64,000 nt of DNA. It comes from Paenibacillus ottowii. GTDB taxonomy: Bacteria > Bacillota > Bacilli > Paenibacillales > Paenibacillaceae. The stretch covers positions 1-64,000 of the forward strand of contig NZ_VIJZ01000013.1 of the NCBI RefSeq assembly GCF_006874425.1. Reading direction: 5' to 3'. Shown in pieces: positions 54,378-63,514 of the stretch (its first letter is position 1; the number at the start of each line of letters is the position of its first letter). Under the pieces are notes generated by a model. The model was not told the DNA's origin, made no database searches, and worked only from the letters and a program-made list of their open reading frames with translations. A program made the position numbers and the translations under genes.

Positions 54378-54728
54378 ATGGCTGAGGAGCAACCTGTTTC
54401 CCACACTGAAGTCCACGGGACTCATTGTGGAACAGATGGGGAAAAGACAGTTAGAAAAAGTCATCATTCGGCGGAATTTAAGAACAGCCTTGTAACCCGG
54501 TTAAACCGTATTGAGGGTCAGGTTCGTGGGATTAAGGGCTTGATTGAGAAGGACACCTACTGTGATGATGTGCTGAACCAGATTGCGGCTGTTCAATCGG
54601 CCCTGAATGGTGTCGGCAAGCTATTGCTGGAAGGGCATATGAAAAGCTGTGTCATTGAGCGCATGCAGGCAGGAGAGCAGGAAGTGATTGATGAACTGCT
54701 GGTGACGGTTAAGAAGCTAATCCGTTAA
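54378..54728 (+). CDS. csoR: Copper-sensing repressor CsoR
   Basis: 116 aa. CsoR/RcnR-family helical core (SLVTRLNRIEGQVRGIKGLI) with Cu(I) ligands Cys in DTYCDDV and His-Cys in EGHMKSCV. The N-terminal 30 residues are an extra polar, His-rich extension (HTEVHGTHCGTD). AGGAGG precedes ATG. Autoregulated from the operator upstream; operon with copZ. Confidence 0.94.
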   Translation: MAEEQPVSHTEVHGTHCGTDGEKTVRKSHHSAEFKNSLVTRLNRIEGQVRGIKGLIEKDTYCDDVLNQIAAVQSALNGVGKLLLEGHMKSCVIERMQAGEQEVIDELLVTVKKLIR

Positions 54729-54785
54729 AAGTAGCAGGTATACACATTACGGGTATGAACGTACCCTTGAGGAGGAAACGAAAAT

Positions 54786-54986
54786 ATGGCACAAGTTACA
54801 TTGAACGTAGAGGGCATGAGCTGTAATCACTGCGTAAAAGCCGTAGAAGGAGCTTTGGAGAAAGTAGGCGCTACCGGTAAGGTTAGCCTCGAAACGAAAC
54901 AAGTAAGTGTAGAATATGACGAATCCAAGCTGAGTGTTGAGGCTCTGAAAACAGCTATTGAAGACCAAGGATATGATGTTGTTTAA
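54786..54986 (+). CDS. copZ: Copper chaperone CopZ
   Basis: 66 aa HMA-domain protein with the Cu(I) site GMSCNHC. GAGGAGG precedes ATG. Delivers Cu(I) to CopA and CsoR. Followed by a terminator before copA. Confidence 0.96.
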   Translation: MAQVTLNVEGMSCNHCVKAVEGALEKVGATGKVSLETKQVSVEYDESKLSVEALKTAIEDQGYDVV

Positions 54987-55025
54987 GGTTAAGATGCTTT
55001 ATGCGTGAACAGATTTGTTCGAAGG

Positions 55026-55057
55026 AAAAGCTTCCATATTAGGAGCTTTTTCTTTTT
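55026..55057 (+). terminator. Terminator between copZ and copA
   Basis: AAAAGCTTCC-ATATTA-GGAGCTTTTT, then CTTTTT. Separates copZ from copA, so copA likely has its own control. Confidence 0.75.
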
Positions 55058-55067
55058 GAACATAACA

Positions 55068-55082
55068 TACCCCTCAGGGGTA
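55068..55082 (+). promoter_or_regulatory. Second CsoR operator, before copA
   Basis: TACCCCTCAGGGGTA dyad. A TTGAAC (-35-like) lies at 55056-55061, but any -10 would overlap the operator's 3' side and place the start within about 10 nt of the copA ribosome binding site. Confidence 0.85.
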
Positions 55083-55100
55083 TGTGGGAGGAGGCCTACC

Positions 55101-57557
55101 ATGGAAAACCGTACAACTGACGGTGATAAGCATACAACGCTTCATATTACGGGGATGTCTTGCGCAGCCTGCGCAAGCCGTATTGAAAAAGGTTTAAATC
55201 GAATAGACGGCGTGGCGCACGCTAATGTGAATTTGGCTTTGGAGCAGGCGTCCATATCCTATGATCCCAAGCAGGTGGAAATCTCTGAATTCCGCGATAA
55301 AATTGCTTCTCTTGGTTTTGGAACTGTGAGTGAAGAAGCTAATTTGAATGTGACGGGCATGACTTGCGCGGCCTGTGCAGCTCGAATTGAAAAAGGATTA
55401 AACCGAATACCGGGTGTAACAGGTGCTACGGTAAATTTGGCGATGGAAACAGCTCATGTGGAATATGCTGCTGGGAGTACTACGATTAGTGATCTGGTAA
55501 GCAAGATTGAACAGCTGGGCTACGGGGCGATCCCGCAGAGTGCTGAGGACAATATTGCAGATGTCCGCAGTAAGGATATCCAGCGTAAAAAATGGAAGTG
55601 GATGATATCGGCAGTGCTGTCGCTTCCGTTGTTGTGGGCGATGGTGGCTCATTTTTCCTTTACCTCATGGATTTATGTGCCGCAATTGTTCTTGAATCCA
55701 TGGTTTCAACTTGTACTTACAACACCCATTCAGTTCATTATTGGATGGCAGTTTTACGTAGGTGCTTATAAAGCGCTTCGCAACGGCAGTTCGAATATGG
55801 ATGTATTAGTTGCTCTGGGTACGTCTGCAGCTTATTTTTACAGCTTGTACCTTACTCTACGTCCATCCGATGCTATGGAGGGAATGACGGGAATGCCTGT
55901 CATGACCATGCCAGAGCTGTATTACGAGACAAGTGCGGTACTCATTACGCTTATACTGGTCGGTAAATGGTTCGAGGCGGTAGCCAAAGGGCGCTCGTCT
56001 GAGGCGATCAAGAGCCTGATGAACCTACAGGCGACGACGGCACGTGTGGTACGTGATGGGCAAGAGCTGGATATACCGATCGAACAAGTGCGTGTAAAAG
56101 ATATCTTTATTGTGCGCCCAGGGGAGAAAATTCCCGTCGATGGTGTGGTCGTGGATGGACGTTCGGCAGTGGATGAATCCATGTTAAGTGGGGAGAGCCT
56201 TCCGGTTGAAAAGGGAGCGGGTTCCCCAGTCACAGGAGCCACCCTCAATAAAAATGGAGTACTTCGTATTCAGGCTGAGCGTGTAGGTGGGGATACGGCG
56301 TTGGCCCGGATTATTAAGGTCGTGGAAGATGCGCAAAACTCCAAGGCCCCGATTCAGCGGATTGCGGATCAAATTTCGGGGATCTTTGTACCCATCGTTG
56401 TTGCTGTTGCCGTGTTGACGTTTCTCGTCTGGTTTTTCCTTGTGACACCGTCTGATTTTGCAGGGTCATTGGAGAAAATGATTGCAGTTCTCGTCATTGC
56501 TTGTCCTTGTGCGCTCGGATTGGCTACCCCAACGTCCATTATGGCAGGATCGGGACGTGCCGCTGAATACGGTATTTTGTTCAAGGGTGGCGAGCATTTA
56601 GAAATGACCCGTTCTGTCAACGCAGTGATTTTGGATAAGACAGGTACGGTTACGAACGGCAAGCCAGAATTGACGGATGTTATGGTTGGAGCAAGCAGCC
56701 TGACTGAAACGGATTTGCTGCGATTACTCGGTGCGGCAGAAAAAAGCTCAGAGCATCCGCTGGCGGAAGCTATTGTAAAAGGGATTACTGATCGAGGCAT
56801 TGAGTTAGTGGATCCGACGGATTTTGAAAATATTCCGGGCTATGGTGTGAAGGCCCATGTGGAAGACAAACAAGTATTGGTGGGCACACGTCGATTAATG
56901 AGCAGGGAAGCCATCGCGATTGATGATTCAGTCGAGCAGCAAATGAATGAATTGGAAGGCGCAGGGAAAACGGCGATGCTTGTCGCTGTGGATGGTTCCT
57001 ATGCCGGATTGGTGGCCGTGGCAGATACGATTAAAGAAACGTCACGGGAAGCTGTTGCCCGTTTGCGAGCAATGAACATTGAAGTCATCATGATTACAGG
57101 TGACAATGAAAGGACGGCGCAGGCCGTTGCCGCCCAGGCGGGAATTGAACGTGTGCTGGCGGAAGTGCTGCCTGAAGGAAAGGCCAAAGAAGTGAAACGA
57201 CTTCAAGAACAAGGCAAGATCGTAGCCATGGTCGGGGATGGTATTAACGATGCGCCAGCGCTGGCCACAGCCCATATAGGGATGGCAATGGGCACAGGTA
57301 CGGATGTAGCTATGGAGGCTGCCGATATTACTCTCATGCGTGGTAACCTGAACAGCATTCCGGACGCGATCGAAATGAGCCGCCGGACCATGACAAACAT
57401 ACGGCAAAACCTATTTTGGGCGCTCGGTTATAACGTGATCGGCATTCCCATTGCTGCTTTGGGCTTTCTTGCTCCATGGTTGGCGGGAGCGGCCATGGCA
57501 TTTAGCTCTGTTTCGGTCGTACTGAATGCGCTGCGTCTCCAACGGGTGAAACTGTAA
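55101..57557 (+). CDS. copA: Cu(I)-exporting P-type ATPase CopA
   Basis: 818 aa from ATG 55101 with GGGAGGAGG upstream. Two N-terminal HMA domains (GMSCAACAS, GMTCAACAA), eight membrane segments, CPC ion site in VIACPCALGLATP, phosphorylation site DKTGTVTNG, and ATP-binding HP motif SEHPLAEAI. Exports Cu(I) from the cytoplasm. The only CopA in the window; ycnJ (import) lies 6 kb away. Confidence 0.96.
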   Translation: MENRTTDGDKHTTLHITGMSCAACASRIEKGLNRIDGVAHANVNLALEQASISYDPKQVEISEFRDKIASLGFGTVSEEANLNVTGMTCAACAARIEKGLNRIPGVTGATVNLAMETAHVEYAAGSTTISDLVSKIEQLGYGAIPQSAEDNIADVRSKDIQRKKWKWMISAVLSLPLLWAMVAHFSFTSWIYVPQLFLNPWFQLVLTTPIQFIIGWQFYVGAYKALRNGSSNMDVLVALGTSAAYFYSLYLTLRPSDAMEGMTGMPVMTMPELYYETSAVLITLILVGKWFEAVAKGRSSEAIKSLMNLQATTARVVRDGQELDIPIEQVRVKDIFIVRPGEKIPVDGVVVDGRSAVDESMLSGESLPVEKGAGSPVTGATLNKNGVLRIQAERVGGDTALARIIKVVEDAQNSKAPIQRIADQISGIFVPIVVAVAVLTFLVWFFLVTPSDFAGSLEKMIAVLVIACPCALGLATPTSIMAGSGRAAEYGILFKGGEHLEMTRSVNAVILDKTGTVTNGKPELTDVMVGASSLTETDLLRLLGAAEKSSEHPLAEAIVKGITDRGIELVDPTDFENIPGYGVKAHVEDKQVLVGTRRLMSREAIAIDDSVEQQMNELEGAGKTAMLVAVDGSYAGLVAVADTIKETSREAVARLRAMNIEVIMITGDNERTAQAVAAQAGIERVLAEVLPEGKAKEVKRLQEQGKIVAMVGDGINDAPALATAHIGMAMGTGTDVAMEAADITLMRGNLNSIPDAIEMSRRTMTNIRQNLFWALGYNVIGIPIAALGFLAPWLAGAAMAFSSVSVVLNALRLQRVKL

Positions 57558-57625
57558 GTGTAGTTATGTATCAGGCAGACGCACGCTGCTGGAAATTTCC
57601 GCAGCAAGATCAATTTGTAATTTGG

Positions 57626-57668
57626 AGCAAGCACGCACCATTTTGGCTTTCTGTGTGCTTGCTTTTTT
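57626..57668 (+). terminator. Terminator of copA
   Basis: AGCAAGCACGCA...TGTGTGCTTGCT stem followed by TTTTTT. Confidence 0.9.
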
Positions 57669-57846
57669 GTTGTTTTTTATTTTATGTATTCCATAGTGTC
57701 GTCCTTCATTGCGTTAGGTTGCTTATCACTGGCGAAAGTTTCATAATATTTGTAGGAGTGCCATGTAAGCATGCAAGAACTTTTTCGCGTACTCACAGCT
57801 TGAAGCAGATAAAGAGCTTAAATTATGGATTAGGAGTGAAGCAGTC

Positions 57847-58590
57847 ATGAATGATACGATTTCCTTGTTGATGAACCATCGGTCTGTACGGAAATTCAAA
57901 TCAGACCCCATTACCGACGAGCAGCTCGCAGCTATTGTGGCAGCTGGCCAAATGGCATCCTCGTCCAGCAATGTGCAGGCATATACCGTTATTGCCGTTA
58001 CAGAGCCCGCTTTAAAAACAAAACTGGCCGAGTTGGCCGGAGGGCAGGCTTACGTTGAGCAATGCCCAACATTTCTGGTATGGTGCGCAGACCTGTATCG
58101 GTTGAAGCAGGTGACGATTCACCATCAGCCAGGGCAGCCTTCCTACGAAGGGTCCGTCGAAAATTATACGGTTGCAACCGTCGATGCCGCTTTAGCCGCA
58201 CAAAATGCAGCGGTGGCCGCTGAATCACTGGGCCTGGGCATCGTTTACATCGGGGGCATTCGTACTAAAATAGCAGAGGTAGCCGAGTTGTTAGGGCTGC
58301 CAGAGCTGGTGTATCCAGTATTCGGGATGTGTATTGGTGTACCGGATCAGGAAACGGGCTTACGTCCACGTCTTCCGCTGTCCGGTGTGTTGCATATGAA
58401 CGGCTACGACAAAAATCAGACGATGAAAGCTGTAGAGGCATACGACCACACATCAGCCGAATATTTGAAGGAACGTACGGGTGGTCAACGCTCTACACCT
58501 TGGTCTGAGCAAATGGCCACGAGATTGACCGAACCAGCGCGCTTGCAGCTAAAGCCATTTTTGGAACAGAAGGGTTTCTTGAAGCAATAA
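57847..58590 (+). CDS. NADPH-dependent nitro/flavin reductase (NfsA/NfrA-like)
   Basis: 247 aa. N-terminal NHRSVRKFKSDPITDEQL, central QMASSSSNVQAYTVI, and C-terminal basic tail characteristic of the NfsA group of FMN nitroreductases. A GGAGTG site precedes ATG 57847. Monocistronic. Likely reduces quinones or nitro compounds with NADPH; unrelated to the NfsB-like reductase at 43764 beyond the shared fold. Confidence 0.92.
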   Translation: MNDTISLLMNHRSVRKFKSDPITDEQLAAIVAAGQMASSSSNVQAYTVIAVTEPALKTKLAELAGGQAYVEQCPTFLVWCADLYRLKQVTIHHQPGQPSYEGSVENYTVATVDAALAAQNAAVAAESLGLGIVYIGGIRTKIAEVAELLGLPELVYPVFGMCIGVPDQETGLRPRLPLSGVLHMNGYDKNQTMKAVEAYDHTSAEYLKERTGGQRSTPWSEQMATRLTEPARLQLKPFLEQKGFLKQ

Positions 58591-58665
58591 AAGTGGAATA
58601 GCGACAAAAAATACTTCCATGTGAAGTGGTGTTTGAGTAACATGTATATTTAAAATTAAAATTAC

Positions 58666-58715
58666 AAGAACCTCCCTAATTACGCATGAAGTTTCGCGTA
58701 CATAAGGAGGTTCTT
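58666..58715. terminator. Terminator after the NfsA-like gene
   Basis: AAGAACCTCC...GGAGGTTCTT arms with inner ACGC/GCGT; T-rich after. Confidence 0.85.
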
Positions 58716-58770
58716 TGCTTTGACTAGAAGCCTGTGATTGTGAGCTTTTTCGTAAATAGCTGATATGCCT

Positions 58771-59616
58771 TTAGGAATTAGACAGGGAGTAGAAGCGTTT
58801 CGTATTATCATAAAATAATTGACGGACAGCAGCCTCATCTTGACGGGTCAGTTTGCTATACGCGCGAATGACCTCGGCAGTCATCCATGGATGCGTCTGT
58901 TGTCCGGTAAAAGGACCCTCAAACGGCCATGGGCCGTCTGTCTCTGCCATAACCTGATTAGATGGATATTGTCTTGCCAAACTGCGGATCTCTTCTTCGT
59001 ACAGGAGATCCGGAGTGAAGGACACATAATAGCCGTTCCGGGCCATACGTTCAGTCGTGGCGGCCGAGCCCTTGAACCAGTGAAAATGCGCCTGCGTAAC
59101 GCCGTAACGCTCCAACAGGTCGCAGGCAATATCTGCGTCCTCGTAAACGGTGTGCAGTACGACGGGCTTGTTATGCTTGCTTGCAAATTGGACAAAACGC
59201 TCCAGCAACGCAATATAGGGAGCGAGGTCAAAAGCATCTCCACTGCGGGTAGCCTCCAGCCGATTGTAATAGGGCAAGCCGACTTCACCCACCGCGACCA
59301 TCTGCTGTACATGTTCGTCCATCCAGTCAAATAACAGGTCAAGCTCGGTTTGTGGCGGTAGAGCCTGTTCGGGATGGAAGCCGAAGGCTGGTCGTACCAG
59401 CCCGGGCCAACGCTCTGCTAGGCGCAAGTTGGCTTGACTGGAGGCAAGATGCATGGACACAGCTATGATGGCTTCGACGTGGTTGTCGGCAAGCGAAGCG
59501 AGCAATGGCTCCTGTTGTTCCGGCGCGTAACTGTCTACATGAATGTGCGCGTCGATTAAGGGAACGGTTGCTGCCGCTTTCGAGTTATTTGCAGCGCGTA
59601 GGTTCCAATCATTCAT
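58771..59616 (-). CDS. TatD-family metal-dependent hydrolase in a thiamine transport operon
   Basis: 281 aa. TatD-type metal ligands: DAHIHVD, Glu in VGEVGLPYY, His in PVVLHTVYE, HFHWFKG and Asp in ETDGPWPFEG. Shorter linkers than DNase-type TatD. ATG 59616 overlaps the ATPase gene by 8 bp, so translation is coupled. In Bacillus-type thiamine salvage clusters an amidohydrolase (YlmB) sits in this position and releases aminopyrimidine; an equivalent role is inferred here. Confidence 0.9.
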   Translation of the reverse strand: MNDWNLRAANNSKAAATVPLIDAHIHVDSYAPEQQEPLLASLADNHVEAIIAVSMHLASSQANLRLAERWPGLVRPAFGFHPEQALPPQTELDLLFDWMDEHVQQMVAVGEVGLPYYNRLEATRSGDAFDLAPYIALLERFVQFASKHNKPVVLHTVYEDADIACDLLERYGVTQAHFHWFKGSAATTERMARNGYYVSFTPDLLYEEEIRSLARQYPSNQVMAETDGPWPFEGPFTGQQTHPWMTAEVIRAYSKLTRQDEAAVRQLFYDNTKRFYSLSNS

Positions 59617-60562
59617 AATGGTTTACCCCGCCGTCAGAGGTGTTTTTATGTACACCTTCAGCGTTGTTTATGTTATCGTCCAGTTTGTACTTCTCCTCAC
59701 GCATCCAGCCAGTCATTGTCCGCTTCCATTCCACAAAGCGTGGATCGAGGGTGATTTCTTCCCTACGCGGACGGGGAAAAGGAACGTCTACGACATGCAC
59801 CACTGAAGCAGGTCGCGCTGACAGCACATAGATGCGGTCGGAGAGCAGCAGGGCTTCCTCGATGCTGTGAGTGATGAACAGCACAGAGCGGCGGTTCTTC
59901 TCCCACATCTGCAACAACCATTGCTGCATATCTGCGCGTGTCAGCGCATCGAGTGCGCTGAACGGCTCATCCAGCAGCATTAGCTCCTGCGGGCTAAGCA
60001 GGGCGCGAAGAAAGGCCGCTCGCTGCTGCATGCCACCAGACAGCGTATGCGGGTATGCCTTCGCAAACTTGCCCAGTCCAACCTGCTCAAGCCATTGCAA
60101 GGCTTCTTTGCGGCGTTCACGTTCGCTGACGGATCGTGAGCTCGCTGCCGCATCTTTTCGCGGTGCGTTTTCCTGCCCGAGCAGTATGTTGTCCAGTGTA
60201 GTGCGCCACGGGAAAAGAGCGGGCTGCTGCGGCATGTAGCTGATATGCCCGCGTTCACCAGTTATATCCCGTCCATGCATACGAATACGTCCCTGCTGCG
60301 GCTGAAGCAGCCCGCCGATAATGTGAAACAGCGTGCTTTTGCCACTGCCTGACGGACCGATGAGGGAGACAAATTCTCCCGGCTTGACGGTGAGAGATAC
60401 TTCCTGCAATACAGGCAGTGAGCTTCGCTTTTCCCGGAAGGCGAGGCTGATCCCGTCCAATTCCAAAGCAGGAGGAGTAGACGTCAATACCTGCGCTTCT
60501 CCGGCTCGTTGCTGTTCATCAGCCATGTGTGGTGATGTCAAATCCGTCGGATGCAGACTCAT
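59609..60562 (-). CDS. thiZ: Thiamine-precursor ABC transporter ATP-binding protein (ThiZ-like)
   Basis: 317 aa. SsuB/TauB/ThiZ-type ATPase: Walker A GPSGSGKSTLFHII, Q-loop YMPQQPALFPWRTT, signature LSGGMQQRAAFLRAL, Walker B LMLLDEPFSALD. Start ATG 60562 preferred (AAAGGA 10 nt upstream) over GTG 60571. The N-terminus has a 30-residue extension before the ATPase core. Confidence 0.9.
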   Translation of the reverse strand: MSLHPTDLTSPHMADEQQRAGEAQVLTSTPPALELDGISLAFREKRSSLPVLQEVSLTVKPGEFVSLIGPSGSGKSTLFHIIGGLLQPQQGRIRMHGRDITGERGHISYMPQQPALFPWRTTLDNILLGQENAPRKDAAASSRSVSERERRKEALQWLEQVGLGKFAKAYPHTLSGGMQQRAAFLRALLSPQELMLLDEPFSALDALTRADMQQWLLQMWEKNRRSVLFITHSIEEALLLSDRIYVLSARPASVVHVVDVPFPRPRREEITLDPRFVEWKRTMTGWMREEKYKLDDNINNAEGVHKNTSDGGVNHYE

Positions 60563-60606
60563 ATGTGCCACGTCCTTTCGTTGAGGCTTTTAATTCAATA
60601 TGGATG

Positions 60607-61383
60607 CTATTCTTGATCGGGTTTCCAGCGAACCAGCCATTTTTCCAGTAGTAGAATAATTACAAACATCAGCAAGCTGAGTGTAACAATAATACCGATA
60701 GCGGCAAAAATGAGATCTGTGCGATAGGCAGATTTTTGCAGCAACATATAATATCCAATTCCCTCACTGGCCCCAATCCATTCCGCAATGATCGCACCCA
60801 TCACACTATAGGTAGCAGCGATCTTGATGCCGGAGAATACTTGCGGCAAGGAGTGAGGTAGCTCTAGCTTCATAAAAATAGCTCTGCGGCTAGCACCCGA
60901 CATCCGCATATAGTTCATCATCACACGGTCTGTCCGTGTCAACCCGTCCATAGCCGCTACGGCCACGGGAAAAAAGCATACTAAAGTAATGACCATAAGC
61001 TTGGGCAGCACGCCAAAACCGAACCATACCATGAGCAACGGACCGAGAGCGATGATCGGAATGTTTTGACTAAGGATCAAGAGCGGATACAGAGCAGATT
61101 TGAGAAAAGGAATGATATGAAGAACGATGGCGATCAGCAGTCCCGTTGCAGTCCCTATAGCGAATCCCGCAAGCGTAAGGCGAATCGTAGCCCAAGTATG
61201 GGCACCAAGCAACGCCGATTGCGCCATACCCTCTTGAACGATTAGGGAAGGAGCTGGCAGCAGCCAGGATTCAATATGTAAATAGGAAACCGCTCCCTGC
61301 CAAGCCGCTAAAAAGAAGAGGACCGCCACAAGGGGCGGCCATACGCTTTTCCACCAGGATGCGTGCTTGCCTTTCAGATTCAT
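60607..61383 (-). CDS. thiX: Thiamine-precursor ABC transporter permease (ThiX-like)
   Basis: 258 aa, six membrane segments, BPD permease with EAA-type loop MNYMRMSGASRRAIFMKLEL followed by PHSLP. ATG 61383 overlaps the stop of the thiamine-binding protein gene in an ATGA arrangement. Confidence 0.9.
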   Translation of the reverse strand: MNLKGKHASWWKSVWPPLVAVLFFLAAWQGAVSYLHIESWLLPAPSLIVQEGMAQSALLGAHTWATIRLTLAGFAIGTATGLLIAIVLHIIPFLKSALYPLLILSQNIPIIALGPLLMVWFGFGVLPKLMVITLVCFFPVAVAAMDGLTRTDRVMMNYMRMSGASRRAIFMKLELPHSLPQVFSGIKIAATYSVMGAIIAEWIGASEGIGYYMLLQKSAYRTDLIFAAIGIIVTLSLLMFVIILLLEKWLVRWKPDQE

Positions 61384-61673
61384 GGGCGATACTTCTCGGT
61401 CAGCTTGCTCATGCTGATGCCCTGTGGGTTATGTGCGATTTTGATCTGTGAAATGACGCTGGGACTTCCGGCTTCTGTCAAGGCCTCATGCATGTCTTTG
61501 ACCACTTTCAGCAATTCGTCCAGTTCGCCCTCCATTGTCGTATCCAGTGGGTTCACCTGATGCTTGACGCCGGAACGCTGAATCACCTCAATCGCCTTGT
61601 CTACATATGGGTAAGAATCTTCGTTATTAGGAGTTTTAGGGATGACTTGAATACTGAGCAATGTGTTAGCCAT
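61380..61673 (-). CDS. Thiamine-binding protein (MTH1187/YkoF-like, DUF77)
   Basis: 97 aa, Thiamine_BP fold; conserved LLSIQVIPKTP start and VNPLDTTMEGELDELLKVV middle. Known family members bind thiamine or hydroxymethylpyrimidine in the cytoplasm. Overlaps the permease gene by 4 bp. Confidence 0.9.
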   Translation of the reverse strand: MANTLLSIQVIPKTPNNEDSYPYVDKAIEVIQRSGVKHQVNPLDTTMEGELDELLKVVKDMHEALTEAGSPSVISQIKIAHNPQGISMSKLTEKYRP

Positions 61674-61722
61674 GCGAATTTCACCTGTCCTTTATTTGGA
61701 GTAGTATTGGGAAATAAATTGG

Positions 61723-61879
61723 TTTAAGGTGGGGAGACCGCTTCGCGTTTCATTTGATCTTACGATCGCTGTTGCCGTGGGATTCTTGAATAAATTTCAA
61801 AGGTAAGAATCCAACAGCAAAGGCGACCACTTCGTTTCTTCAGATTCAAATGAACCGCTCCGCTGCCAACCGCCTTAAA
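61723..61879 (+). repeat. Palindromic intergenic repeat, copy A
   Basis: Imperfect palindrome of about 157 bp: outer arms TTTAAGGTGG/CCGCCTTAAA, middle GCGTTTCATTTGATCT/AGATTCAAATGAACCGC, inner hairpin GGATTCTT-GAATAAA...-AAGAATCC flanked by CGCTGTTG/CAACAGC. Core GAATAAA at 61788-61794, then GCGACCACTTCG at 61823-61834. Shares this layout with the inverted copy at 61985-62126. Confidence 0.7.
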
Positions 61880-61984
61880 AGCACTTTAGTTTTTTTGATA
61901 GATTGGATGGCATTTTTACACATAAGCGCATCTGTTTTTGCGCTTTAGATACTATGAGACTAAAGAATAAACCAAGAGGAACGA

Positions 61985-62126
61985 GAACGAAGTGCACGGA
62001 ATGGTGCTGTACAAGCGAAGCGGTCGCTTTTGTCCCCGGATTTCTACCCTGCTGAGGCTTTATTCTGGAAATCCGGAGGCGGTGGCGATGGGAAGCACCA
62101 TCCGTCCGCGTAGTGGCGCTTCGTTC
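61985..62126 (-). repeat. Palindromic intergenic repeat, copy B (inverted)
   Basis: Imperfect palindrome of about 142 bp: outer arms GAACGAAGTGC/GCGCTTCGTTC, middle GGAATGGTGCT/AGCACCATCC, inner CCGGATTTC/GAAATCCGG. Read on the minus strand it repeats the plan of copy A: ATCGC..GCC, GGATTT..GAATAAA...GAAATCC, CAAAAGCGACCGCTTCG. A separate small hairpin AAGCGCA...TGCGCTT lies at 61924-61945. Confidence 0.7.
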
Positions 62127-62167
62127 ACTTCTTAAGTCGAGTCTTATTTAGTGTTTTTACAAAATGA

Positions 62168-63211
62168 TCAACGCTTGGGCAAGAAGTCGTTTGTGAAAGC
62201 TTTATCGACTTCCAAAGGTTTGCTGAGCAGCTTGCGTTCGTACATCCAGTCCGAGTAGTTTTTCCATACCTCTGCTTTTTGTACGCCCCATTGCGCGGCA
62301 TCGTCCTGATAACGCGGGCTTAGCCATTTTTGACTAGCGAGTACCAGTTTTTTGTCCAGCTCTGGCACAGCTTTACTTAAGATATCTGCCGCTTCTTCCG
62401 GATGAGCGATAGTGTATTCATAGCCTTGTGCAGTAGCGTCCATAAACGCTTTGACCAGGTCAGGATCATTTTTTATCGTCTGCTCATTGCTCACAATTAC
62501 AGGTGTATAGTAATCGAGGCTTTTGGAATAATCTTTTACATATAGCATATCCAATGGCTCACCTCGAAGCTTGGCCTCAATTCCGGTCCATGCGTAGAAA
62601 ATCCAGGCAAAGTCAATATCCCGCTTCACAGCTGTAAAATAGTCTGCATTGCCCATGTTGACGATCTTCACTTTGCTCACATCACCTTGGTCTGAATCCA
62701 TGATGGATTTCATGACCGCTTCTTCTACAGGTGAACCCCAGCCGCCGTAGCTTTTACCCTCGAAATCTTTCGGGCTTTTAATTCCGCGGTCTATCGGGGC
62801 TGCGAAGCCAGAGGTATTATGCTGAATCACCGCAGCGATGGATACGAGCGGCACGCCTTGGATGCGAGCCTGAGTAACGCCTTCCTGATAACTGATCCCA
62901 AAAGGTGCGGCATTCGAAGCAACCATCTGATCAGCTCCGCCTGAACCTGGTTGAACAATTTGGACATTCAAACCCGCTTTTTCGTAAAATCCCTTGTCCT
63001 TGGCGACATAGAGCCCCGTGTGATTCGTATTGGGTGTCCAATCAAGCACGACTTTAACATCTTTAAGCCCCTTTGCCGGAGTAGACGTTGAAGTGCCAGC
63101 AGCAGGAGCAGCCTGTTGAGATGTAGGGGGATTACCGCCGCAAGCGGTCAGAGTCAGAGCCATGAGCCACAGAGTGATCAGACCCAGGCTTAACATGTTC
63201 ATGCGCTTCAT
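62168..63211 (-). CDS. thiY: Thiamine-precursor-binding lipoprotein (ThiY/THI5-like)
   Basis: 347 aa. Lipobox TACG (Cys about 24) then NMT1/THI5-like fold: VKVVLDWTPNTNHTGLYVAK and PGSGGADQMVAS. GGAGAG precedes ATG 63211. Binds a pyrimidine precursor such as formylaminopyrimidine or HMP in known ThiY. First gene after the TPP riboswitch; its partner genes lie beyond 490 bp of repeats. Confidence 0.92.
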   Translation of the reverse strand: MKRMNMLSLGLITLWLMALTLTACGGNPPTSQQAAPAAGTSTSTPAKGLKDVKVVLDWTPNTNHTGLYVAKDKGFYEKAGLNVQIVQPGSGGADQMVASNAAPFGISYQEGVTQARIQGVPLVSIAAVIQHNTSGFAAPIDRGIKSPKDFEGKSYGGWGSPVEEAVMKSIMDSDQGDVSKVKIVNMGNADYFTAVKRDIDFAWIFYAWTGIEAKLRGEPLDMLYVKDYSKSLDYYTPVIVSNEQTIKNDPDLVKAFMDATAQGYEYTIAHPEEAADILSKAVPELDKKLVLASQKWLSPRYQDDAAQWGVQKAEVWKNYSDWMYERKLLSKPLEVDKAFTNDFLPKR

Positions 63212-63330
63212 TCGTTGTGTTCTCTCCTTTTAATTACCCGTTATCCGTCCAATCAGACAGTTATGTTCCCCATTTTCACAAAAATAACATCTGCCAGAAT
63301 GCAATCTTTCCAACTACTTCATCTTCAACA

Positions 63331-63514
63331 AAAAAAGCGTCCCGAGATTCCGGGACGCTTGCGCTTGTATATACCAAAGTAAGGGATGTCCTGTATTAAA
63401 AAGGCACATCTTGCTCAAGCATTCCTACGCTGGCATTACCCAGATCAGGTTGTAAGGGTCAGTGTCTTGGGACACACTCTCAGCCGGCCGATTCCAGCAC
63501 CCCTGGCATTGTAT
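63331..63514 (-). ncRNA. TPP riboswitch with terminator
   Basis: Minus-strand THI-element core: GGGGTGCT, GCTGAGA, GACCCTTACAACCTGATCTG, GGGTAATGCCAGCGTAGGAA (about 63417-63512). It is followed by AGCGTCCCG-GAATCT-CGGGACGCT plus seven Ts (63331-63361), a terminator. TPP binding should switch the thiY operon off. Confidence 0.95.
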
